64,000 nt of DNA from positions 2,541,501-2,605,500 of the forward strand of contig NZ_CP058983.1 of NCBI RefSeq assembly GCF_019278465.1. Direction: 5' to 3'. Shown in pieces: positions 34,523 through 41,948 of the stretch. The notes under the pieces are model-generated. The model was given only the letters and a program-made list of their open reading frames with translations. It was not told the origin of the DNA and did no database searches. Both the position numbers and the translations under genes were made by a program. Numbering within the stretch: the first letter of the stretch is position 1; each line of letters starts with the position of its first letter. Source of the stretch: Tenacibaculum sp. AHE14PA. GTDB taxonomy: Bacteria; Bacteroidota; Bacteroidia; Flavobacteriales; Flavobacteriaceae.

Positions 34523-35761
34523 TTAATACCAGCGTTTTTTCTTCTTTTTAGAAGCGTCAGACTTTCGTCCTTTTTTATTTTTACTGATGGTATTCGGTTG
34601 TTTTATGTGTTTTGGTTTTACTAAAAGAAACGGGTGATCTTCAATGATTTTTATCGGTCTCTTTAAAAATTCCTGAATTCCTTTTATGTAGCTAGTTTCA
34701 TCGGCACTACAAAAAGAAAATGCGATACCCGATTTTCCTGCTCTACCAGTTCTACCAATTCGGTGAACGTAGGTTTCAGGTACATTTGGTATATCTACAT
34801 TAATAACAGCATCAATTTTATGAATATCAATACCTCGAGCAGCAACATCTGTAGCAATTAAAATATTAGCTTTATTGTTTTTAAAATCTTCAATAGCTTG
34901 GTTACGTAAAATTTGTGTTTTATCTCCGTGAACACTGGTTACTTTGTATCCGTTTTTTATAAGTGTTTGCTCTAATTTATCAACACCAAATTTAGTACGT
35001 CTAAAAATAAGAATACGACCTTGAATCGTGTTGCGTAGTAAGTGTAAACATAAATCTACTTTATGTTTTTTAGGCGTGTAATATAATAACTGCCCAATTT
35101 TGTTAACCGTGTTATTAGTGGGAATCACGTTAACTGTCTCTGGCTTATATAACATTTTTTTAGCCAAATCACTCACTTTTTCGGGCATGGTTGCCGAGCA
35201 TAAAAGCGTTTGTTTTTTACGCGGACATAAGGCTTCAATTTTTTTTACATCTTGAATAAAACCCATGTCTAACATTAAATCAGCTTCATCTAAAACAAAA
35301 GTTTTTAAGGTCGTTAAATCTACACTTCCTTGTTCATGTAAATCGATTAAACGTCCTGGTGTTGCTACTAAAACATCTACTCCTTTTGCTAAAATTTCTT
35401 TTTGCACTTTTGTTGATATTCCTCCGTATACAACACCGGTAAGTATATTTGTATGTTTCGCGTAAGTGTTAAAGCTTTCTTCAATTTGTATCGCCAATTC
35501 TCTGGTAGGACTTACAACTAAGGCTTTTATTTTTTTAGGTCCTCTTTCAGGAACTAAAGCTAATTCTTGCGCTAAATTATGAATAATAGGCAATGCAAAA
35601 GCTGCGGTTTTACCCGATCCTGTTTGCGAACCAACAATTACATCTTTTTTATCTAGCACTAACGGAATCACTTTTTGCTGTACTAACGTAGCTGTGCGAT
35701 ATTTTTCTTCGCTTAATGCTTTTAAAATAGATGGATTAAGATGTAAGTCTGAAAATTGCAT
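34523..35761 (-). CDS. DEAD-box RNA helicase, RhlE-like
   Basis: A 412-aa helicase with Q motif (TATLVQQKVIPL), Walker A SQTGSGKTAAFALP, DEAD in VLDEADLMLDMGF, SAT in LLCSATMP and motif VI HRIGRTGRAG. A basic C-terminal tail (KNKKGRKSDASKKKKKRW) likely binds RNA. Such proteins unwind RNA duplexes in ribosome assembly or RNA decay. It is the last gene of a minus-strand run with chrA 68 bases upstream, but a functional relation is not expected. Confidence 0.93.
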   Translation of the reverse strand: MQFSDLHLNPSILKALSEEKYRTATLVQQKVIPLVLDKKDVIVGSQTGSGKTAAFALPIIHNLAQELALVPERGPKKIKALVVSPTRELAIQIEESFNTYAKHTNILTGVVYGGISTKVQKEILAKGVDVLVATPGRLIDLHEQGSVDLTTLKTFVLDEADLMLDMGFIQDVKKIEALCPRKKQTLLCSATMPEKVSDLAKKMLYKPETVNVIPTNNTVNKIGQLLYYTPKKHKVDLCLHLLRNTIQGRILIFRRTKFGVDKLEQTLIKNGYKVTSVHGDKTQILRNQAIEDFKNNKANILIATDVAARGIDIHKIDAVINVDIPNVPETYVHRIGRTGRAGKSGIAFSFCSADETSYIKGIQEFLKRPIKIIEDHPFLLVKPKHIKQPNTISKNKKGRKSDASKKKKKRWY

Positions 35762-35829
35762 TGATTATTTTTTTTGCAAAGATACTCTAAATCAAACAAT
35801 ATAGGTTCGATTATTGTGTGAGCAAAAAT

Positions 35830-36951
35830 CTAAATATAAGTCAATGCATAACCCAGTATAGATCCTCCTAAAACGATAAAAGCACTGTTTAGTTTTTTTA
35901 AACCAAAAACAACAATTAAACTCACAATAGCAATAACAATTGTTCGCCAATCTACTAAAGTATCTTTTGCCATGTTTATACAAACAGCTATAATTAAAGC
36001 TACAGCAGCAACATTTACTGCATCTAAAACCGAACGAATAACTTTAGAATTCCTCATTTTAGGAATTAACGGATTCAATACCAACACAAATATAAAAGAG
36101 GGCAAAAAAATACCGATTGTAGCTACAATTGCGCCCGTTATTCCGTTTAGTTGCCACCCGATAAAAGTAGCGGTAGATAAAACAGGTCCGGGAGTAATTT
36201 GCCCCACAGCAACAGCGTCAATTAATGCCTGGCGCGTTAACCAACCATTTGCCACTAATTCGGAGTCTAAAAAAGCAAATAGTACATAACCACTACCGTA
36301 TAAAATCGCTCCGATTTTTAAGAAAGTTAAAAGAATTTTTATGTTGTTTAAGTTTGCAAATTCGCTTGCTTGAAATAGTAATAGCGGAACAAAACTATGT
36401 AAATTGTTTTTGTTTCTTTTGAAGAAATACAAACCTAAACCTAAAAGACCACACCCCAAAAGCGTTATAATTTCATTAACACCTAATAAACAAGCCACTA
36501 ATGCAATGGCTCCTAAAACAGCCAATTCGGTATTTTTAATTGCTTTTTTACCAAGCCTGTAGCCTGCCATTATAATAATAGCAATTACTGCTGGTTTTAT
36601 GCCGTAAATAAAAGGGGCCACTTTTGGTAGCTGTCCATATTCTTGATACAACCACGCAAAAACAGAGGTAATAACTACCGCTGGGAAAATAAAACAGAAG
36701 CCTGCAACGACTAACCCTTTCCAACCGGCTCTTTCATGACCGCAGTGCATTGTCATTTCTGTAGAGTTTGGCCCAGGAATTAAATTAGTAGCTCCAATAA
36801 GATCTAAAAAATGCTCTTGGGTCATCCATTTTCTCTTTTTCACCACTTCATCTTCCATCATAGCAATATGAGCTGCCGGACCACCAAAAGCGATGCTCCC
36901 TAATTTAAAAAAGAGTTTAGCTATTTCTTTTAAGTCGTTTTTTTGAGACAT
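35830..36951 (-). CDS. chrA: Chromate efflux transporter, ChrA family
   Basis: A 373-aa membrane protein with about 10-12 helices and two CHR domains (about 1-185 and 190-373). Typical text is SIAFGGPAAHIAMME in the first half and LYGSGYVLFAFLDSEL in the second, with GQITPGPVLSTATFIGW. The family exports chromate, although several members have other roles. It begins 6 bases after the stop of the helicase-nuclease gene and probably shares its transcript. That pairing is unusual. Confidence 0.92.
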   Translation of the reverse strand: MSQKNDLKEIAKLFFKLGSIAFGGPAAHIAMMEDEVVKKRKWMTQEHFLDLIGATNLIPGPNSTEMTMHCGHERAGWKGLVVAGFCFIFPAVVITSVFAWLYQEYGQLPKVAPFIYGIKPAVIAIIIMAGYRLGKKAIKNTELAVLGAIALVACLLGVNEIITLLGCGLLGLGLYFFKRNKNNLHSFVPLLLFQASEFANLNNIKILLTFLKIGAILYGSGYVLFAFLDSELVANGWLTRQALIDAVAVGQITPGPVLSTATFIGWQLNGITGAIVATIGIFLPSFIFVLVLNPLIPKMRNSKVIRSVLDAVNVAAVALIIAVCINMAKDTLVDWRTIVIAIVSLIVVFGLKKLNSAFIVLGGSILGYALTYI

Positions 36952-36957
36952 TTGGGG

Positions 36958-39900
36958 TTATTTTAATATAGTAATGAATTCGCCAACAACACTCATGTTA
37001 TTTGCATTTTCTTGATTAATTATTAAGTCTTTATAAGATGGATCAAAAGAGTTAGGTCTAAGAACTATTTCTGTATGTTCCCATCCTTCATCTGTTATAC
37101 TTTTCTGACTTGCATATGTTTTTACCGTGAAAGCAGAATTAAAATCAGCATCTTGTATGTCATGATTTTCTATTAATAAGATTTTACCTGAGCGGGAACC
37201 ACCTGAATATTTTTTAAAAATACATACTGAGCCGTTAGGAATTCTTTTATTCATAGATTCTCCAACTATTTTACAAGCAAAGTAGTCTGTGTCTAAAGTG
37301 TATTTTTCAGGAGCATTAATCATAGAAAATGTTTTTTCTGATTGTAGTTCGCTAAAACTACCTGCCGCAGCATAAAAATCATACAAAGGAATAGTATAAT
37401 TAGGTTTTTCAATAACAGAGGAAGAGGTTTTTTCTATGTTTAATTTTTTAATAGTGTTAAGATTATTTATTAAGGGAGTTGTTATGTAGTTATATAAGTT
37501 ATCAGGTACTGGGTGTTCTAAGTTAAACCTAATTCTAACTACAGAAACCTTTTTTCTTTTATCATTTTCTATGGTCGTTTGTTCTACTTTATCTTTATTA
37601 GGATGAATATCTCCCATAAAATAAAATTCAGACCCTTCATCATTATTTTTTTTGATAAAAAGTGGTAGCCTAATATCTCCCTGTGCTCCTAAAATTGACT
37701 GAACATCTTTGCTTGTGATTTTTCTATTGGATTTAGACATCCAATCAAATTCTTTATTATTTACAAATTCATCTTCATATTTGGTAGATTCAGAAATATC
37801 ATCATCTTTATGATAGTTTACAAAAATAGGGCAATGCATATAGTTTGGACTAACCAAATAACCACCTACGTTTTGAGCTACAGGATTTTCGGCAACATTT
37901 AATATTCTAAAAACATCTTTTCTAGAGTATTTTTGATAAAGAATAAATCCATTATGCCAAAGTTCTAACTTAAACTTTTCACTATAATTATAGATAGAGA
38001 ACTCTATAGAATCTAATAAGTATTTTTTAAATATATCAATATTGAGCATCTCAATAAAATCAGATTCTAAATATATTTCATCAGCATTAACTGCTACTAT
38101 TTTTAAATCATAAATTTCTTTTGCAGAAATTAATTTTTTATCCTTTTTTTCTCGTATAAAATTGAAATTAAGGTTTTTAATTGTTGATATTACAGTTTCT
38201 TCAGAAGTATCAATTTTATATATTTCTTTTATATTAGCCTTAAAATTAGATATAGTAATACTTTTATATTCAATTAATGTTTTAAGTAAAACAGATTCTG
38301 TAATTCTCTTTCCGTTGTTAATTTCTTTAGAGAATAACTCTAATAATTTACTTTGCTTATAGGATAGAGTATGTGCTGTTTTTTTTTCAATTTTATTAAC
38401 AAAATTAAAATATGATTTTTCTTTATTTACATATAAATAAGGGTCTCTAGAACCATGTTTTATAAAATCCATCATCATAGGTGTTCTGCCTAATTTGAAT
38501 TTTAATAATTCATAATCTTTGCGCAAGTCCGCTAAGTTGTCCATTTTAGCGCTATCGATTGATGTAAAAATTTTGTCCTTTGTAACTTTATCAAAATTAA
38601 TTGTAGAAGAACCAGGTATCATTTTACTATCTTCTGATATTAATTTTCGTAATGTATCTTTATTATAAGATGTATCACCATAAAGAGCGATAGGAACTAG
38701 ATAACTGTTTTTATGATTTCCAATAAAATCTATGATTGTTAAAAAGTCTTTATTTTCTGTTTTACGTAAACCTCTTCCTAATTGCTGAACAAATACAATA
38801 GCAGAATCCGTAGGTCTTATCATTAAAATTTGATTGATTTTAGGTATATCTATTCCTTCATTAAATATGTCAACGGTAAATATATAATCAATCTTTTCAT
38901 TGATATTATCTGATTCTAATAGGTTAATAGCATTAGCTCTTTCATTTTCAGTATTATTCCCAGATAAAGCAATTGTTTTAAAACCGCTCTTATTAAATTT
39001 AATTGACAAGTTTTTTGCTTCTTCATTTCTAGAGCAAAAGACCAAACCTCTTGTTATCCCATTATCAGTACCATAGAACTTAGCTGTTTCAATTATTTTA
39101 TTAACCCTTTCGTCAGTTGATAGTAAATTAAAATCTTTGGTGTTTTCAAGAATTTCGTTGTTTACTTTTAAATCAGTAATTCCATAATAATGAAAAGGAC
39201 TTAACATGTCTTCTTCCATTGCTTTGTTTAGCCTAATTTCACAAGCAATATTGTGGTCAAATAGACTAAATATATCATTACCATCCGTTCGTTCAGGAGT
39301 AGCAGTCATCCCTAGTAAAAATTTAGGGTTAAAATGGTTTATTAATCTTAGGTAAGAGTCTGCGCCAGAACGATGTGTTTCATCAATAATAATATAGTCA
39401 AAGGTGCTTTTAGGAAAACTATCTAGATGGTCTTCGCGAGAAATTGTTTGAACGGTAGAAAAAATAAAATCTTTATCTAATTCTTTTTTGTTCCCGGAAT
39501 ACAGGCCATATGTTTTTTCCTCTTTGAAAAGTTTTTTGAAAGTTTCCAGGGCTTTTTTAGCAATATTCAACCTATGAACTACAAATAATAACTTTTTTGG
39601 CTTAAAAGATTGTATATCAAATGCGGCTAAATATGTTTTACCAGTACCTGTCGCCGAAATAATTAAAGCTTTATTTTTATTTTGTTTTCTAAGACTTTTT
39701 AGATTTAACAATGCTTCTTCTTGCATTGAGTTAGGTGTAATTATCTCATTTATTGACTCTGTAGAGCTGTTAGATAACTCCCTGTTGTTTATTCTTTGTT
39801 TATTATAAATTACTTCATAGTGCTCAATATATTCTTTTGAAACGATTGTTGAGTTATTAAAATCTTGTTCAAATTCATATAAAACATTATCGACAATTTC

Positions 39901-40392
39901 ACTTGAATGTAAACCTGAAACTTTTAAATTCCATTCTTTATTTATAGACAAGGCAGAAGCTGTAAGGTTGCTACTACCTACAATTAAATTATAATATTTA
40001 TTTGTTTTAAAAATATACCCTTTAGAATGAGCATTATCTTTTGTCGATACTTTTAACTCAATGTTTTTGAATAAAAGAAGTTTTTTTAAGGCTTCAGGTT
40101 GCGTAAAGTTTAAATATTGAGAAACTAATATTTTACCTTTAATGCCTTTTTCTTCTAAAATAATTAGAGTGTTTAATAATACTGCAATTCCACTTGTGGT
40201 TACAAATGCTACTGAAATATAGAATTCTTCACAATTATTTAATTCATGTAGAATAGAAGAGAGGACCTTTTCTTTAGGTTTTTTTTTATTGACTAAAAGT
40301 TTTGGGCGATACAGTACTTCTGAGGTAATGTCTTTATCTATAAAGCCTGTATCTATACTTTTTTTGAAGTTACTTTCAAAAGAATTACTCAT
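36958..40392 (-). CDS. PLD nuclease-SF2 helicase-DUF3427 protein with C-terminal S24 (LexA-like) domain
   Basis: A 1144-residue multidomain protein. (1) About 40-190: phospholipase-D-type nuclease with HSKGY (122-126) and GSSNLT (139-144). (2) About 215-560: superfamily 2 helicase with Walker A ATGTGKT (247-253), DETH (337-340), TATPER (363-368) and QQLGRGLRK (536-544). (3) About 570-1000: DUF3427-type region. (4) 1007-1144: S24 peptidase fold with FYAAAG (predicted cut Ala1010-Gly1011), GESM with Ser1046, and FTVK with Lys1091. LexA and UmuD use the same Ala-Gly/Ser/Lys layout for RecA-stimulated self-cleavage. The start overlaps the NUDIX gene by 8 bases. There is no HTH. The DNA looks more AT-rich than its neighbours (not measured). 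A phage-defence or DNA-damage role is inference. Confidence 0.88.
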   Translation of the reverse strand: MSNSFESNFKKSIDTGFIDKDITSEVLYRPKLLVNKKKPKEKVLSSILHELNNCEEFYISVAFVTTSGIAVLLNTLIILEEKGIKGKILVSQYLNFTQPEALKKLLLFKNIELKVSTKDNAHSKGYIFKTNKYYNLIVGSSNLTASALSINKEWNLKVSGLHSSEIVDNVLYEFEQDFNNSTIVSKEYIEHYEVIYNKQRINNRELSNSSTESINEIITPNSMQEEALLNLKSLRKQNKNKALIISATGTGKTYLAAFDIQSFKPKKLLFVVHRLNIAKKALETFKKLFKEEKTYGLYSGNKKELDKDFIFSTVQTISREDHLDSFPKSTFDYIIIDETHRSGADSYLRLINHFNPKFLLGMTATPERTDGNDIFSLFDHNIACEIRLNKAMEEDMLSPFHYYGITDLKVNNEILENTKDFNLLSTDERVNKIIETAKFYGTDNGITRGLVFCSRNEEAKNLSIKFNKSGFKTIALSGNNTENERANAINLLESDNINEKIDYIFTVDIFNEGIDIPKINQILMIRPTDSAIVFVQQLGRGLRKTENKDFLTIIDFIGNHKNSYLVPIALYGDTSYNKDTLRKLISEDSKMIPGSSTINFDKVTKDKIFTSIDSAKMDNLADLRKDYELLKFKLGRTPMMMDFIKHGSRDPYLYVNKEKSYFNFVNKIEKKTAHTLSYKQSKLLELFSKEINNGKRITESVLLKTLIEYKSITISNFKANIKEIYKIDTSEETVISTIKNLNFNFIREKKDKKLISAKEIYDLKIVAVNADEIYLESDFIEMLNIDIFKKYLLDSIEFSIYNYSEKFKLELWHNGFILYQKYSRKDVFRILNVAENPVAQNVGGYLVSPNYMHCPIFVNYHKDDDISESTKYEDEFVNNKEFDWMSKSNRKITSKDVQSILGAQGDIRLPLFIKKNNDEGSEFYFMGDIHPNKDKVEQTTIENDKRKKVSVVRIRFNLEHPVPDNLYNYITTPLINNLNTIKKLNIEKTSSSVIEKPNYTIPLYDFYAAAGSFSELQSEKTFSMINAPEKYTLDTDYFACKIVGESMNKRIPNGSVCIFKKYSGGSRSGKILLIENHDIQDADFNSAFTVKTYASQKSITDEGWEHTEIVLRPNSFDPSYKDLIINQENANNMSVVGEFITILK

Positions 40393-40780
40393 CGTGCATT
40401 AATTTTTCAACGATAGGTAAATCAGCAGCAGCCCAATCTAATTTAGAAAGTTTTTCTTTAGGTAACCACTGATGATAAATATGTTCGTTTAATGATACAT
40501 TCATAGATGATGCTTCACAAATAAAACTATGCATTGTTAATTCAAAATCGGGGTATTGATGAACAACAGTTAAGTATAAGTCATTAATGTTTGGTTGAAT
40601 ATTTAATTCCTCTATTAGTTCTCGTTTTAATGCTTGTTTCTTTGTTTCGTTTTTTTCAATTTTTCCTCCAGGAAATTCAAATTTATTTGAGATATATCTT
40701 AATTTGTTTGTGCCTCTTTGTGCACAAAGTATTAAGTCATTATGTATTATTATTGCAGCAACAACTTCTATTTTTTTCAT
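40385..40780 (-). CDS. NUDIX hydrolase (MutT-like), first gene of the helicase operon
   Basis: A 131-aa NUDIX protein with a complete box, from GKIEKNE (Gly, five residues, Glu) through RELIEELNI. Text such as VVAAIIIHNDLILCAQRG and FPGGKIEKNET is typical of 8-oxo-dGTP diphosphatase/MutT relatives. It hydrolyses a nucleoside diphosphate derivative; which one is not predictable. It overlaps the helicase-nuclease start by 8 bases, so the two are translated together, and the partnership suggests a nucleotide substrate or signal linked to that enzyme. A promoter with an overlapping inverted repeat precedes it. Confidence 0.93.
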   Translation of the reverse strand: MKKIEVVAAIIIHNDLILCAQRGTNKLRYISNKFEFPGGKIEKNETKKQALKRELIEELNIQPNINDLYLTVVHQYPDFELTMHSFICEASSMNVSLNEHIYHQWLPKEKLSKLDWAAADLPIVEKLMHDE

Positions 40781-40795
40781 TTATTTTTTTTGAAG

Positions 40796-40828
40796 TTATT
40801 CGTATGAAAAGTAGGGATTTACGAATAA
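40796..40828. promoter_or_regulatory. Inverted repeat over the NUDIX-helicase promoter
   Basis: TTATTCGTA (40796-40804) and TACGAATAA (40820-40828) are perfect inverted 9-mers separated by 15 bases. The left arm lies between the -7 element and the start codon, the right arm in the -33/-7 spacer. This is the geometry of a repressor site for a dimer. The regulator is not known. Confidence 0.6.
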
Positions 40829-40836
40829 TTAGACAA
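40806..40836 (-). promoter_or_regulatory. Candidate promoter of the NUDIX-helicase operon
   Basis: On the minus strand TTG (40834-40836), 20 bases, then TACTTTTC (40806-40813), one base from the TAnnTTTG consensus. Transcription would begin near 40800, about 20 bases before the NUDIX ATG. Confidence 0.5.
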
Positions 40837-40914
40837 CGGTAGCGAAGTTAATAGAAAAAAGTAAAAAGACAAGAATGAATAGTTCTCTTTTTGTTAAGTT
40901 ATAATAATTCCCGA

Positions 40915-41829
40915 CTAAAAAAGAGACTGCTCCGTCAATGTTGTAAAATTCTCTAAAAACTTCATCCCTTTATAAGAATTTCCTTTTTCATTTAATTTCG
41001 GGCTCCAAACCACAATACTATATTCGTTTGGTAGTATGGCAATAATACCGCCGCCAACGCCACTTTTACCTGCTAGGCCTACTTTAAAAGCAAATTCGCC
41101 AGATTCGTCGTAAAAACCACAAGTTTGCATTAGTGCATTAACTCTTTGAGACTGTGCTTTTGTTAATATTTGTTTATTATTATGAGGCGTTTTACCGTTG
41201 TTAGCTAAAAACAAAAACATGTCAGAAAGATACTCGCAGCTTAATTCTAAAGAACATAAATCGAAATAAAAGTCGAGAACCTTACTAGGTTCATTTTTAA
41301 TGTTGCCAAAAGATTTAATGAAATTACAAAGAGCAACGTTTCTGTAACCAACAGATTTTTCTGAAGCAGCTATTTTTGCAGAATAATTAATGTCGTTATT
41401 ACCAGAAAGGCTTTTAATAAAGGTAAGTAAATCTTCTTTAGGGTTTTTAAGATTGCTAATAAGAATATCACAAATAACCATAGCGCCAGAATTTATAAAC
41501 GGATTTCTAGGTATCCCGTTATCACTTTCTAATTGTACAAGCGAATTAAATGCTGTACCAGAAGGTTCAACATCAACGCGCTCCCATATATTACCATCAA
41601 ATGTTTTAAAAGCTAAACAAAGTGATAACACTTTAGCAATACTTTGAATAGAAAACTTTTCTTTATAATCTCCTAAGCCATATTTTATGGAAGAAGTGGT
41701 AGAAATATGAACACCAAATTTATCAGGATTTAAATTGGCTAATTCTGGTATATAAGAAGCAAGGTTTCCTTTGCTTTCTAACGTATTAACTTTAGAAAAT
41801 ACTTCTTGTATTATTTTTTGATGATTCAT
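40915..41829 (-). CDS. glsA: Glutaminase A
   Basis: A 304-aa serine-dependent beta-lactamase-fold glutaminase. The catalytic SxxK is Ser63-Ile-Ala-Lys66 in FSIQSIAKVL, with NSGAMVICDIL and KSGVGGGIIAILP as further family text. It converts glutamine to glutamate and ammonia in the cytoplasm. It precedes the NUDIX gene by 134 bases with the operon promoter between, so it is probably a separate unit. Confidence 0.96.
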   Translation of the reverse strand: MNHQKIIQEVFSKVNTLESKGNLASYIPELANLNPDKFGVHISTTSSIKYGLGDYKEKFSIQSIAKVLSLCLAFKTFDGNIWERVDVEPSGTAFNSLVQLESDNGIPRNPFINSGAMVICDILISNLKNPKEDLLTFIKSLSGNNDINYSAKIAASEKSVGYRNVALCNFIKSFGNIKNEPSKVLDFYFDLCSLELSCEYLSDMFLFLANNGKTPHNNKQILTKAQSQRVNALMQTCGFYDESGEFAFKVGLAGKSGVGGGIIAILPNEYSIVVWSPKLNEKGNSYKGMKFLENFTTLTEQSLF

Positions 41830-41897
41830 GTTGTTGAGTTCACTTTAGGTAGGCAATAATAAAAACAAAATTAATAGGAATTGCTTTTAAATTCATA

Positions 41898-41927
41898 AAA
41901 AAACAACCTCAGCTGAGGTTGTTTTTT
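41898..41927. terminator. Terminator after the M16 peptidase gene
   Basis: A 30-bp perfect palindrome centred on AACCTCAG/CTGAGGTT and ending in A and T runs lies 22 bases after the peptidase stop, in front of glsA. Confidence 0.9.
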
Positions 41928-41948
41928 ATAAAATAAGTAAAACTTGTT

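Noticed and set aside
35792-35983. Minus-strand 63-codon open frame over the chrA end
   Set aside because: It lies in another frame of chrA on the same strand, with Cys/Tyr-rich text and no independent start.
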